A stretch of 64,000 nt of DNA, from the NCBI RefSeq assembly GCF_028401385.1, contig NZ_JAQOMR010000001.1, positions 3,330,501 through 3,394,500 of the forward strand, in the 5' to 3' direction. This document shows positions 8,647-17,721 of this stretch, piece by piece. Source of the DNA: Marinicella algicola (lineage in GTDB: Bacteria; Pseudomonadota; Gammaproteobacteria; Xanthomonadales; Marinicellaceae). The notes below the pieces were generated by a model, which saw only the letters and a list, made by a program, of their open reading frames with translations, had not been told where the DNA came from and made no database searches. The position numbers were made by a program, and so were the translations under genes. Numbering within the stretch: position 1 is the first letter of the stretch; every line of letters begins with the position of its first letter.

Positions 8647-10130
8647 TTATTCGATGCCGCCGAGGCAGATGTATTTCAGCTCGGTATAGTCGTCGAGACC
8701 GTATTTCGAGCCCTCGCGGCCAGTGCCCGACTGCTTGACGCCACCAAAGGGCGCCACTTCGGTGGAGATCAGGCCGGTATTGACGCCGACAATGCCGTAT
8801 TCCAGCGCTTCGGCAACCCGGAAGATCTTCGCCACATCGCCGGCGAAGAAATAGGATGCAAGGCCGAACTCGGTGTCGTTCGCCATCGTGATCACATCCT
8901 CCTCGGTCTCGAAGCGGAACAGCGGCGCCACGGGGCCGAAGGTCTCTTCGCGCGCGCATTTCATGTCAGGCGTCACGCCGGTCAGAACCGTCGGCTGAAA
9001 GAACAGGCCGCCCTTGTCATGCGGTTTACCGCCGAGCCTGATCTCTGCCCCTTCGATACGGCATCGGCAATGTGGTCCTTGACCTTTTCGACGGCGCTCT
9101 CATCGACCATCGGACCGATATCCATGCCCTCGGCCATGCCATCGCCAACCTGCAAACCTTCAACCCGGCGGGCAAGCTTCTCGGCGAATGCGTCATAGAC
9201 GCCGGACTGGACATAAAGCCTGTTGGCACACACGCAGGTCTGGCCAGCATTGCGGTATTTGGATGCGATCGCGCCCTCCACCGCCGCATCGAGATCGGCA
9301 TCGTCGAACACAATGAACGGCGCATTGCCGCCAAGTTCGAGGCCCATCTTCTTGATCTGGTCAGCGCCCTGCCGCATCAGAATGCGACCAACTTCGGTCG
9401 ATCCGGTAAATGTGATCTTGCGAACGCGGTCATCCTCGCTGAAGGCCTTGCCGACCATGGAGGAGCTCGTCGCAGTGACCACCGAGAACAGACCCGCGGG
9501 CAGCCCCGCCTGTTCGGCGAGATAGGCCAGCGCCAGAGCGGAAAGCGGTGTCATCTGCGCCGGTTTGGAAACGATGGAGCAGCCGGCCGCCAGCGCGGGC
9601 GCCATCTTTCGGGCCAGCATCGCATTGGGGAAGTTCCAGGGCGTGATGGCGCCAACCACGCCGACCGGCTGGCGGATGACCATGATGCGCTTGTCGGTCT
9701 GGTGGCCGGGAATCATGTCGCCGTAGACGCGCTTGGCTTCCTCACCGAACCATTCGACATAGGCTGCACCGTAGAGGATCTCGCCGCGCGCCTCAGCCCA
9801 TGGCTTGCCCATTTCGATGGTCAGTATGGTTGCCAGATCGTCAGCATTGGCGACCAGCAGGTCGTAGAGCTTGCGCAGAATGGTGGCGCGCTCCTTGCCG
9901 GTCTTCTTTGCCCAAGCTTTCTGCGCAGCGTGCGCTGCAGCGATTGCGGTGTCGACATCCTGCCGGCCGCAATCCGGCAGGGTTGCGATAACCTCACCGG
10001 TCGCCGGATTGGTGACGTCGAAGGATTTACCTTCCGACGTCTCTTCTTTCCACTCACCAGCAATGAAGGCGCCAGCCCGCGCCAGCGTCTTGTCTTTCAG
10101 TTGGTCTGTGAGAATTTGCGATATTGCCAT
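8647..10130 (-). CDS. gabD: NAD(P)-dependent succinate-semialdehyde dehydrogenase (one-base lesion)
   Basis: A ~494-residue aldehyde dehydrogenase closest to the GabD branch, which oxidises succinate semialdehyde to succinate in GABA breakdown. PWNFP, the Glu in [11 protein letters not shown] and the catalytic Cys in [12 protein letters not shown] are in order, and the C-terminal [20 protein letters not shown] is characteristic of succinate/glutarate semialdehyde dehydrogenases. The start MAISQ is chosen for its GGGAG box. The frame breaks at 9048-9051 (CCCC; GGGG in coding sense): a fifth base restores [17 protein letters not shown]. No GABA aminotransferase is adjacent, so the substrate is inferred. 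Confidence 0.82.
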
Positions 10131-10449
10131 CAGTGATCTCCCTCGTTTGTTCGTTCTCAACGCCGAGCCCGGCGGTCATTGTTCCCATCTGGTCGTCAAA
10201 AGGCATATCCGGCCTTCAGGACCCTGCAGGCGCTGTGTATTATCCTGGCCGACTTTGAAGCAGCCCTTCCCGTGCGTCGGCGGCGCCCTCTTAAATTACC
10301 TATATCGGAATATTGTATCAATATAATAAATTTCCAAAACCGCAAGCGTTTGCCGTCAAACCAATTTTCCGATAGACGGAATCACGACCAATTCCCGAGG
10401 ATGCCAGCATGATCCGGCGCCCATCGGGTGAGCGATGACAGGATAGACC

Positions 10450-10692
10450 ATGCAGACCATTTTCGTGCAATTCAAATGCCATGCCGGCCAGGCCTATGAT
10501 GTCGCAGATACCGTGATCCGCACACTGGAGGAGACGTCGGAGATCTATTCGACATCGGGTCATTATGATCTCCTCGCGAAATTCTATCTGGCGGCAGAAA
10601 CCGACATTGGCCATTTTGTCACCAGCCACCTGCAGACGATTGCCGGTGTGAAGGACACATTCACCCTCGTCACCTTCAAGGCCTTCAGCTAG
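10450..10692 (+). CDS. Stand-alone Lrp/AsnC ligand-binding (RAM) domain protein
   Basis: An 80-residue protein matching only the C-terminal RAM domain of Lrp/AsnC regulators, with the pattern TSGHYDLLAKFYLAAETDIGHFV and a closing TLVTFKAF strand. The N-terminal helix-turn-helix is absent, and the ATG follows an AGGAT box, so this is a complete gene and not a fragment. Such stand-alone RAM proteins form ring assemblies that bind amino acids and may tune full-length Lrp regulators. It lies alone, convergent with folD. Confidence 0.75.
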   Translation: MQTIFVQFKCHAGQAYDVADTVIRTLEETSEIYSTSGHYDLLAKFYLAAETDIGHFVTSHLQTIAGVKDTFTLVTFKAFS

Positions 10693-10738
10693 CGGTAGAT
10701 GCAGCCGAAACAACCGGCCGAAGCCGACAAAGCGTCGA

Positions 10739-11638
10739 TCAGAACCGAGGCGCTTCAAGACCCGCCGCCCGATAGGCCGCGATCGCGGTATTGGCCATCA
10801 GCATCGTGATCGTCATTGGTCCCACACCGCCGGGCACCGGCGAAATGGCGCCGGCCACCAGCTCACAGGCAGCAAAATCAACATCGCCGAGAAGCCGCGT
10901 CTTGCCTTCGCCGCGCTCAGGTGCCGGCACGCGGGTGATGCCGACATCGATGATGGTCGCGCCGGGCTTTACCCAGTCGGCCTTCACCATTTCCGCTCGC
11001 CCTGTGGCGGCCACGAGAATATCGGCACTCCGGCACACTGAAGCGAGATCGGCGGTCCGCGAATGCGCCATGGTGACGGTGGCGTTAGCCTGCAGAAGAA
11101 GCCGGCCCATGGGCTTGCCGAACAGATTCGAACGCCCGACGACCACGGCATTCAACCCTGACAGATCCTCGCCATGGATAGAGCGCACCAGGATCATCGC
11201 ACCCGCCGGCGTGCAGGAAATCAGTCCGGTTTTGAGGTCGCCGACGGCAAGCTTGCCTGCATTTATGATCGAAAGCCCGTCGACATCCTTTTCAGGGCGG
11301 ATCATCTGGATCACCGGGAATTCTTCGAGATGTCCGGGTAGCGGGAGCTGCACCAGAATGCCGTGGATCGCAGGATCGGCGTTCAGCTCGCTGACGACCT
11401 TTTCAAGATCCGCCTGGCCGGTGTCGGCCTCAAGCGTGATCTGCACTGAATGGAACCCGCAGTCCTTGGCCCGTTTGCCCTTGGCCGCCACGTAGGTGTG
11501 GCTTGCAGCATCATCGCCAACGATCACGACCGCCAGACCGGGCACCACGCCCCTGGTGCGCTGAAGCTCTTGCGTGGCCGCCTTGACCTTCTCGATAACC
11601 CCGGCGGCAATCGTTTTGCCGTCAATGCGCTCTGCCAT
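10739..11638 (-). CDS. folD: Bifunctional 5,10-methylenetetrahydrofolate dehydrogenase / cyclohydrolase
   Basis: FolD (299 residues) interconverts methylene-, methenyl- and 10-formyl-tetrahydrofolate in the cytoplasm. The catalytic Tyr and Lys are in [14 protein letters not shown], the nucleotide-binding motif is [12 protein letters not shown] and the C-terminal signature is [14 protein letters not shown]. It is intact. It shares the folate one-carbon pathway with purU at 4477-5360. A terminator separates it from the upstream ATP synthase operon on the same strand. Confidence 0.95.
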   Translation of the reverse strand: MAERIDGKTIAAGVIEKVKAATQELQRTRGVVPGLAVVIVGDDAASHTYVAAKGKRAKDCGFHSVQITLEADTGQADLEKVVSELNADPAIHGILVQLPLPGHLEEFPVIQMIRPEKDVDGLSIINAGKLAVGDLKTGLISCTPAGAMILVRSIHGEDLSGLNAVVVGRSNLFGKPMGRLLLQANATVTMAHSRTADLASVCRSADILVAATGRAEMVKADWVKPGATIIDVGITRVPAPERGEGKTRLLGDVDFAACELVAGAISPVPGGVGPMTITMLMANTAIAAYRAAGLEAPRF

Positions 11639-11684
11639 GTGGCAACTCCCGAAACTCTGCAGCAGCCGACCTGTGCAGACAACC

Positions 11685-11720
11685 CAAACAAAAGCGGCAA
11701 GCGCTAGGACGCTTGCCGCT
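11685..11720 (-). terminator. Terminator of the F0 ATP synthase operon
   Basis: An 11-bp perfect stem (AGCGGCAAGCG/CGCTTGCCGCT, 6-base loop, 11693-11720) is followed on the minus strand by TTTTGTTTG. It sits 31 bases beyond the atpF stop and before folD, giving a classical rho-independent terminator. Confidence 0.9.
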
Positions 11721-11751
11721 ATTTCTACTCAAGGCTATGCTGGCGTTCCCG

Positions 11752-12237
11752 TCAATTGAGACGTGTCTTGACCGAATCAACCGACTTGGAAAACAACTTC
11801 GACTGCACGGTCGGCGTTGCCTTCTTTTCCAGAACGATGCGGGCGGCGTCCACCGCCACATCGATGGCAGCACCACGCACGGCTTCGATGGCATCGTGCT
11901 CGGCCTGCCGGATTTTCTGTTCGGAAAACGCGGTGCGACGCTCGACATATTCTTCAGTCTTGCGGTGCGCCTCTTCCTTGATCACCTTCGCCTCGCGTTC
12001 GGCGGCGGCGACGATATCCTTGGCTTCGTCTTCGGCTTCACGGCGCTTGCGCTGATAATCGGCCAGAACATGCTGGGCTTCTTCGCGAAGACGCTTGGCC
12101 TCTGCCAGTTCACCGCGGATCTCATCAGCGCGCGAATCGAGCGAGCGGAGCATGATCCCGGGAACCTTGAAATAGGCCACCACAATGAAGAACAGGATAA
12201 GGCCGATAAAGGCATAGAATGTCGCATCAAGTGACAT
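11752..12237 (-). CDS. atpF: ATP synthase F0 subunit b
   Basis: A 161-residue subunit b of the F1F0 ATP synthase peripheral stalk. One N-terminal membrane helix (~residues 5-25, AFIGLILFFIVVAYF) is followed by a long charged coiled-coil stalk. It is the last gene of the F0 operon (atpI-atpB-atpE-b'-b), and its start codon lies two bases after the stop of the b' gene. The F1 genes are not in the window, as is usual in Rhizobiales where the F0 and F1 operons are separate. Confidence 0.93.
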   Translation of the reverse strand: MSLDATFYAFIGLILFFIVVAYFKVPGIMLRSLDSRADEIRGELAEAKRLREEAQHVLADYQRKRREAEDEAKDIVAAAEREAKVIKEEAHRKTEEYVERRTAFSEQKIRQAEHDAIEAVRGAAIDVAVDAARIVLEKKATPTVQSKLFSKSVDSVKTRLN

Positions 12238-12239
12238 GA

Positions 12240-12832
12240 TCAGGCCTCCTTGACCGATGAAACGGCCGCTTCAACATCGCCCTTGGCAACGCGCCCGCCA
12301 ATCAGGTGGGTCACGATCTGAGAGGCAGTCTCCTCGGCAATGGAGCCGACTTCCTGCAGCGCTTCGGAACGGACCTTTGCGATCCGGGCATTGGCTTCAG
12401 TCAGTTTTTGCCAAGCTCGCCTTCGAGCTGGGCGCGTTCGGCCTCAGCTTCGATACGTGCCTTTTCTGCGGCAGCAGCCGCAATAGACCGCGCTTCGTCG
12501 CGCGCCCGGGCAAGTTCTTTTTCATAAGCGGCAATCGCGGTATCGGCCTCATTGCGCAACCTTTCGGCTTCATCGAGGTCCTGAGCGATCCGGTCGTGCC
12601 GGTCTTCCAGAATGGAGCCGACGCGCGGAACGATCACCCGCTTCATCACGACATAGAAAAGTCCGAACGTAACGGCCAGCCAGAGAATCTGCGACGGGAA
12701 GGTCGCAAAGTCAAAAGGCGGGAACACCTGTGCCTCGTGATGCTCCATTTCGGCCAGCGTGGTTTCGGTATGCGCTTCCACGCCTTCCGAAGTCTGTGCC
12801 AGAGCCGGTGTCACAATCATGCTCGTCTCCAA
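12240..12832 (-). CDS. atpF2: ATP synthase F0 subunit b' (one-base lesion)
   Basis: A ~197-residue second b-type stalk subunit, typical of alphaproteobacteria. A membrane helix (~residues 52-72, [16 protein letters not shown]) precedes a long coiled coil. The frame breaks at 12405-12409 (five T's; AAAAA in coding sense). A sixth base joins GELGK to [26 protein letters not shown] and extends the protein to a stop at 12240-12242, two bases before the atpF start. Without the correction the protein loses its C-terminal ~55 residues. Confidence 0.88.
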
Positions 12833-12901
12833 GGGTCTTCGACAATAGGGGTCACGACGCCAAAGACGGACGCCGTGACCATAACGTCGGACCGTTTAAA
12901 T

Positions 12902-13129
12902 TTAAACGGCGAAGAGCAGGAGAAGAGCGACGAGCAGCGAGAAGATGCCGAGCGCTTCGGTCACGGCGAAGCCGAAGACCAGGCGGCCGAACTGGCTGTC
13001 GGCTGCTGAGGGGTTACGCAGTGCGCCTGTAAGATAGTCACCGAAGATACGGCCCAGACCCATAGAGGTTGCGCCCATGCCAAGGCATGCGATACCGGCG
13101 CCGATGTACTTTGCTGCTTCCGCTTCCAT
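12902..13129 (-). CDS. atpE: ATP synthase F0 subunit c
   Basis: A 75-residue proteolipid forming the rotating c-ring. Two membrane hairpin helices flank the polar loop. The proton-carrying acidic residue is the Glu in FAVTEALGIF of helix 2, and the glycine-rich helix 1 is GAGIACLGMGATSMGLG. Intact, between atpB and the b' gene. Confidence 0.96.
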   Translation of the reverse strand: MEAEAAKYIGAGIACLGMGATSMGLGRIFGDYLTGALRNPSAADSQFGRLVFGFAVTEALGIFSLLVALLLLFAV

Positions 13130-13216
13130 AAAAGAACTCCTTCGAAAGAATGGGTTGTTGCGGCTTAATACCGAGACCGGTCCGTGCTGTCCAGCCGGAC
13201 CGGAATACTTTATTTC

Positions 13217-13966
13217 CTAGTGTTCGCCCGCATTGACGGCATCATTGAGATACATGCACGTCAAAACTGCAAACACATAGGCCTGCAGGAAGGCGACCAG
13301 GAATTCCAGAGCCGTCAGAGCGACGGTCATGGCCAGAGGCAGGATCGCGCCGCCGGTCCCGATCGTACCGATCGCGCTCAGCGAAACGACGAAGCCGGCG
13401 AAAACCTTAAGCGTGATGTGGCCAGCCAGCATGTTTGCGAACAGACGAACCGACAGGCTGATGGGACGTGAGAGAAACGAAACGATCTCGATCATTGTCA
13501 CCAGCGGCAGCAGAGCTGCCGGAACACCGGACGGCACGAACACTTTGAAGAACCCGGCACCGTGCTTGTAGACGCCATAGCCGACAACCACGCACATCAC
13601 CATCAACGCCAGTGAGAAGGTCACGACGATCTGGCTGGTCACCGAGAAGAAATAGGGAACATGCCGATCAGGTTGGCCGTCAGCAGGAACAGGAACAATG
13701 TCAGCACAAAGGGAAGAAGACCATGCCCTTGGTGCCGGCGCCCTCCCTCAGCATTGAAGCGACAAATTCGTAAAGCAGCTCGGCGATCGACTGCGTGCGC
13801 GAGGAATCAGGCCGCGTTTCGACGTTGCCAGATACATGAACCCGGCAGCAATACCGACCGTGACCGCCATGAACAGCGATGCATTGGTGAAGGAAAGGTC
13901 CAGTCCGCCGACATTGATCGGTACGATATTGTGAATCTGAAACTGATGGGTCGGATCGTTTGACAC
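13217..13966 (-). CDS. atpB: ATP synthase F0 subunit a (three one-base lesions)
   Basis: The ~250-residue proton channel subunit of F1F0 ATP synthase, with the essential Arg in [12 protein letters not shown] and the family C-terminus [23 protein letters not shown]. The gene is split into pieces by three missing bases, at 13803-13804, 13711-13713 and 13655-13657. Restoring them gives the expected [30 protein letters not shown] and [12 protein letters not shown] junctions and a normal length. A triple-broken atpB inside an otherwise normal operon is the strongest single sign that the lesions in this window are sequence errors. Confidence 0.88.
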
Positions 13967-14026
13967 CTGAGCTCTCTCTTCTCACCTTTCGCGCGACCAT
14001 CCTGGGCCATGCGCGCATCAACAAAT

Positions 14027-14371
14027 TTATTTCCCGTCCTTCTTCAGACGGTCTTCCGGCTCAGCCACATAACCGACGGAGCGTAACACATTCAAGACCC
14101 CGGCACCGAAACCGAGGAGAATAAAGCCAATCAATCCCCAGGGGCTGGTCCCAGCAAACTTGTCGAGGAGAAAGCCGAGCATGAAACCGACGAAGATAGC
14201 GGCCATGAATTCGCTCGAAAGCTTCAGGCCCTTCGACATCTCACGCCGGTCATTGGCAGACGACCCTGCCTTTTTCCGGCTTTCACCATTCTGGCCCTTG
14301 CGAAGCGTGCCCAGTTCACTGGCAAGCCGCTTACGGCGCTCGTCCAAGTCCTCCTGCCCGTCTTCAGTCAT
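14027..14371 (-). CDS. atpI: ATP synthase protein I (AtpI/AtpZ family)
   Basis: A ~114-residue membrane protein that opens the F0 operon and helps c-ring assembly or Mg2+ supply. It has two C-terminal hydrophobic helices ([16 protein letters not shown] and [19 protein letters not shown]) after a charged N-terminus. The start [14 protein letters not shown] is preferred over the longer open frame (to 14461), whose extra 30 residues are not typical. It lies 60 bases upstream of atpB. Confidence 0.85.
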   Translation of the reverse strand: MTEDGQEDLDERRKRLASELGTLRKGQNGESRKKAGSSANDRREMSKGLKLSSEFMAAIFVGFMLGFLLDKFAGTSPWGLIGFILLGFGAGVLNVLRSVGYVAEPEDRLKKDGK

Positions 14372-14547
14372 GACTTTCGCTTCCCCAAAACCCGCCAAGG
14401 TCGCAATCGACCGCAACAGATGTTTCAGCAATGCGATAAAGCCTTTGGGACCCCCGGTCAAGTCGGGCGCACCATAGTTTTCCTCCCTATGCTAGTCAAG
14501 CTGCGCGAGAACCGTAATTGCACGACACAAGCTGTGTCCAATCACGC

Positions 14548-15525
14548 CTAGAACCAGCCGCGCGAACGTAGCCAGTAGATCGCGACAACGCCCGTCAGGA
14601 ACATGCCGCCAATCGCCGCCGGATAACCATAGGACCAATGCAGCTCGGGCATGCGATCGAAGTTCATGCCATAGACACCGGCAATCAGCATCGGCGGCGC
14701 GAACACCACCGAAACCACTGAAAACAGTTTCATGATGTTGTTCTGTTCGAGATTGACCAGACCAAGCGAGGAATCGAGCAAAAACGAAATGTTGGAGGAC
14801 ACAAAGCTCGCATGCTCGGAAAGCGACTGAATGTCGTGGGCGACGATGCGGCACAGATCCTTCGTCGGCTTGTCGTCACGCACGCGCCCGAGGGCCTGAA
14901 CGTAGGTTGAAAGCCGCGCAAGAGTTGTCAGGCTGTCGCGGGTCTTGCTGACAAGCCGGTGGTAGGTCGATATCTCGATCAGCCGCCCTTCAAGCTCGGC
15001 AGGCGGCCGTCGGCGCCCGCGCACGCCTTCACCGAACACAGCAATCGATATGTTGTCGATCTTGGCCACCGCAAGTTCCAGAATTTCCGCCGTGCGGTCG
15101 ACAATGGTGTCGAGGAGATGCGCCAGAACGCGCACGCCCTGCCCCGGACCGATATCGAGGCGCTTCATGTCGGCAGCGAACAGAAAGAACGGCTTTGGCT
15201 CGGCATGCCGGATGGTCACGAGCCTGCCTCCTGCAAGGATGAAACCGACATCGGTCAGTTGGGCAAGGCCGAAATCCACATTCATCACGATCGACGCTGT
15301 CATGTAGACGGCGTTGCCGTCAGTGTAATAGCGGCTCGACGGCTCGATGTTCTTCAGTGTCTCGCGTGTCGGCAGCATGACGCCGAGAAGCGTTTCCATT
15401 TGCTGCATGTCGGCTTCGGTCGGATCGAGCATGTCGATCCAGACAACATCCTCGTCAAGCGGGTCGGATGCTCCGCCCGACGGCAAGGCCGCTTTAACAC
15501 CGCCGACCCTGTAAAGATGGATCAT
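14548..15525 (-). CDS. corA: CorA family magnesium/divalent metal transporter
   Basis: A 325-residue CorA-type channel. A large N-terminal cytoplasmic domain rich in helices is followed by two C-terminal membrane helices. The signature YGMN appears in GVYGMNFDRMPEL between them. It probably imports Mg2+ (possibly Co2+ or Ni2+). Monocistronic, just upstream of the F0 operon on the same strand with an ~180-base gap to atpI. Confidence 0.92.
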   Translation of the reverse strand: MIHLYRVGGVKAALPSGGASDPLDEDVVWIDMLDPTEADMQQMETLLGVMLPTRETLKNIEPSSRYYTDGNAVYMTASIVMNVDFGLAQLTDVGFILAGGRLVTIRHAEPKPFFLFAADMKRLDIGPGQGVRVLAHLLDTIVDRTAEILELAVAKIDNISIAVFGEGVRGRRRPPAELEGRLIEISTYHRLVSKTRDSLTTLARLSTYVQALGRVRDDKPTKDLCRIVAHDIQSLSEHASFVSSNISFLLDSSLGLVNLEQNNIMKLFSVVSVVFAPPMLIAGVYGMNFDRMPELHWSYGYPAAIGGMFLTGVVAIYWLRSRGWF

Positions 15526-15687
15526 TCGAACCCCGCCATTTGACCTCGCACTTGCCTCTACTGGCTACCCAAGCATAAAACACAGAGCAAGTGTGTTTTT
15601 ACGCCGATGCGCCGTATCACATGTCTCACAACGGCCGTGTGACGCTTCGCGCCCTCAACCACGCCTTCTCCGAGCCGGAAACAACCC

Positions 15688-16378
15688 ATGCATCCTTATG
15701 AATTCTGGCAGGACCTTCTGCCCCCGCAGTCGATCGATCCACATCAGCCGCTATCCACGGCCTATCCGGCAACGCTTGCCGATGGCCGCCAGCTGCTTTT
15801 GCCGATCCGCGCGCTTGGCGACAGCGGCAAGGGACTTGCCTCGCTGATCATCAATCAGGCTTCATTCGCGGTCACGGCGGCGCTTGCCACCGATCTTGCC
15901 GGCCGTCTGGCGCGCGCGCGGCCGGATCTTGTTGTCGGCCTGCCGACGCTGGGGCTGACATTGGCTGCGAGCGTTGCCGGGGCGCTGGGCCACAGCCGCT
16001 ACGTCCCGCTCGGGAATTCCCGCAAATTCTGGTACGAAGATGCGCTCTCCATGCCGGTCAGTTCGGTGACGACGCCGAACCAGGAAAAGCGCCTGTTCAT
16101 TGACCCGCGCATGCTGCCGCTTCTTTCGGGAAAGCGGGTGGCACTCGTCGATGACGTAATTTCCTCCGGCCGGTCGATCCTGTCCGGCTTGTTGCTATTG
16201 GAAAAATGCGGTGTCTCGTCCGGTCGCGATCGGCGCGGCCATGCTTCAGACGAACAAACATCGCGCATTGCTCGAGGGTTTCGAAACCGGCCTTTCGGAG
16301 ACCATTCATACCTGTTTCGCAACGCCGGAACTGCAGCGCGGCGCCGGCGGAAAATGGCACAAGTCCGCCGACAGCTAA
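15688..16378 (+). CDS. Phosphoribosyltransferase family protein (one-base lesion)
   Basis: A ~229-residue type I phosphoribosyltransferase. The PRPP-binding loop is VALVDDVISSGRSI, and an upstream VVGLPTLGLTLAASVA matches the hood/PP loop region of adenine- or xanthine-type enzymes. The frame is broken near 16219: removing one T restores KCGVSPVAIGAAMLQTNKHRALLEGF and extends the protein to the TAA at 16376-16378. This lesion is an extra base rather than a missing one. The base specificity (purine salvage or regulatory) cannot be told. Confidence 0.75.
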
Positions 16379-16399
16379 AGCTTTTGAATCAGACAAGAA

Positions 16400-16429
16400 A
16401 AAACCCGCGATCCGAAGATCGCGGGTTTT
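16400..16429. terminator. Bidirectional rho-independent terminator
   Basis: A 13-bp perfect stem (AAAACCCGCGATC/GATCGCGGGTTTT) with a CGAA tetraloop lies between the convergent phosphoribosyltransferase and PRC-barrel genes. Flanking A-run and T-run serve both strands. Confidence 0.92.
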
Positions 16430-16454
16430 CAGCAACGAAATGCTCCCGGCGTTA

Positions 16455-17509
16455 TCAGTTCAGAAGAACGGCGTCCGGATTATCGCTCAACGCCTGCTCG
16501 GTAAACTCCGGCTGGTTTTCCAGCGTTTTCCGGTCGTAGCGGGTCTTGACGACATAGGCGTCACCGTCGGTCATGATCGTTGCCGTTTCGGTAGAGATCG
16601 CCACGGGCTTCTCACCGAGCCCCAGGAAACCACCGACATCAACAACCAGAATGTTCTGGCTCTGGTCGCCATGGGTCATGACGCTCGACACTTCACCGAC
16701 GCTGTCACCCTCGGCGCTCAGGACGGACGCGCCCTCAAGCTGGTCGAAAGAAACCGAGCTGATATCGACCTCGGTCATACCTTCAAGCATCGGATTATCG
16801 GCGTCCATGGTTTCGGCTGCATTTTCGCCCATGCTGTTCACGCCGGCAACCATGTCGTCCAAGGCGTTATTTGCCGCTTCCCTGCCTCGTTCATGGCGTT
16901 GCCCGCCGTGTTGGCCAGGTCCTGCGTTTCATTGGCCACATTGTTGGCGGCGTCATTGGTCGCCGTCTGCAGCTGCTCGGCTTCTTCCCGGACAGCGGCC
17001 GTGCCGCCCTCGATCAGGTTCGGATCGTCATATTCGAACGCCGGGGCGTTTTCGAGCTCTTCGATTGTGGCATCGATCGTGAGCCAGTTGCCCTGCTCGC
17101 CCTGCTGCCAGCTCAGGCGATCAAAGGAAACAGCCACGTTCTTCTCGCCAATACCGAGAAAGCCGCCTACGCCGATCACGGCCGCATTCGCATTGCCGTC
17201 GGAGCTCATAACGATATCGTTGATATCGCCAACCTGTTCGCGGCCCTGATCATCGGCATCCCGGCCGTATACGGGCCAGCCAAGCAGCGAGCTTGCGAGA
17301 ACCTGCTGTTCGGTCGCACCGAAAAAGCTCTTGCCATCTTCAGATGCGGCCTGCTTTTGCGGAAATACCGGGGTTGTGCCGGCTTCCATACCCGTGGTCG
17401 CCGCGGGTTTGTTGTCCAACGTGTCTGTATTGGTCGCATCCTGCGCATATGCGGCGCCTGTGGAAATAACTGCAACCATAGCGGTCGTTGAAAGAATCTT
17501 GCGAAGCAT
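16455..17509 (-). CDS. Exported tandem PRC-barrel protein (one-base lesion)
   Basis: A ~351-residue protein with a Sec signal peptide (~residues 1-22, cleavage after AAYA) and two PRC-barrel-like repeats. Each repeat contains a 'VGGFLG(I/L)GEK' strand pair followed by V(A/I)(V/I)S, joined by an Ala/Asn/Glu-rich linker (~residues 175-230). The frame breaks at 16880-16882; one more base in the run (GGG to GGGG in coding sense) restores EAGEAANNALDDMVAGVNSMG. PRC-barrel proteins of this type are common stress-induced envelope proteins in rhizobia. The EcfG-type promoter at 17602-17626 supports that role. Confidence 0.78.
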
Positions 17510-17601
17510 ATTTATACTCCTCTCTTCTGTATTGTTCGGTTGCGAGTACGATTTATTATTGTTTTATATTTTTGCTGTTCTCACTCGCTTCACATAAACC
17601 A

Positions 17602-17626
17602 AACGGCTAGACCGAAACCTTGTTCC
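17602..17626 (-). promoter_or_regulatory. EcfG-type promoter of the PRC-barrel gene
   Basis: On the minus strand GGAAC (17622-17626) is followed after 16 bases by CGTT (17602-17605). Transcription from near 17595 would give an ~85-base leader before the PRC-barrel start at 17509, a leader that is strikingly AT-rich. Confidence 0.72.
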
Positions 17627-17663
17627 GGCGCGAATGCGATTTTCCCTAAAAACGGACAACAAA

Positions 17664-17689
17664 GCCCGCCAAGCGGGAGCTGGGCGGGC
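17664..17689 (-). terminator. Probable terminator of the GAF-PAS HWE kinase
   Basis: A 7-bp GC-rich stem (GCCCGCC/GGCGGGC) with a 12-base loop lies ~33 bases beyond the kinase stop on the minus strand, followed by TTTGTTGT. A short competing inner stem (CCGCC/GGGAG region) is possible. The T-tract is modest. Confidence 0.5.
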
Positions 17690-17721
17690 GTGGCAGGCGC
17701 TTGTTCGGTTTTGCTGGTTTT

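Noticed and set aside
9072..10136. 354-codon plus-strand ORF
   Set aside because: Antisense shadow of the succinate-semialdehyde dehydrogenase gene.
10159..10185. AACG...GTTCC upstream of the succinate-semialdehyde dehydrogenase as an EcfG promoter
   Set aside because: The spacing is 18 bases, outside the usual 16-17, and the gene is not of stress type.
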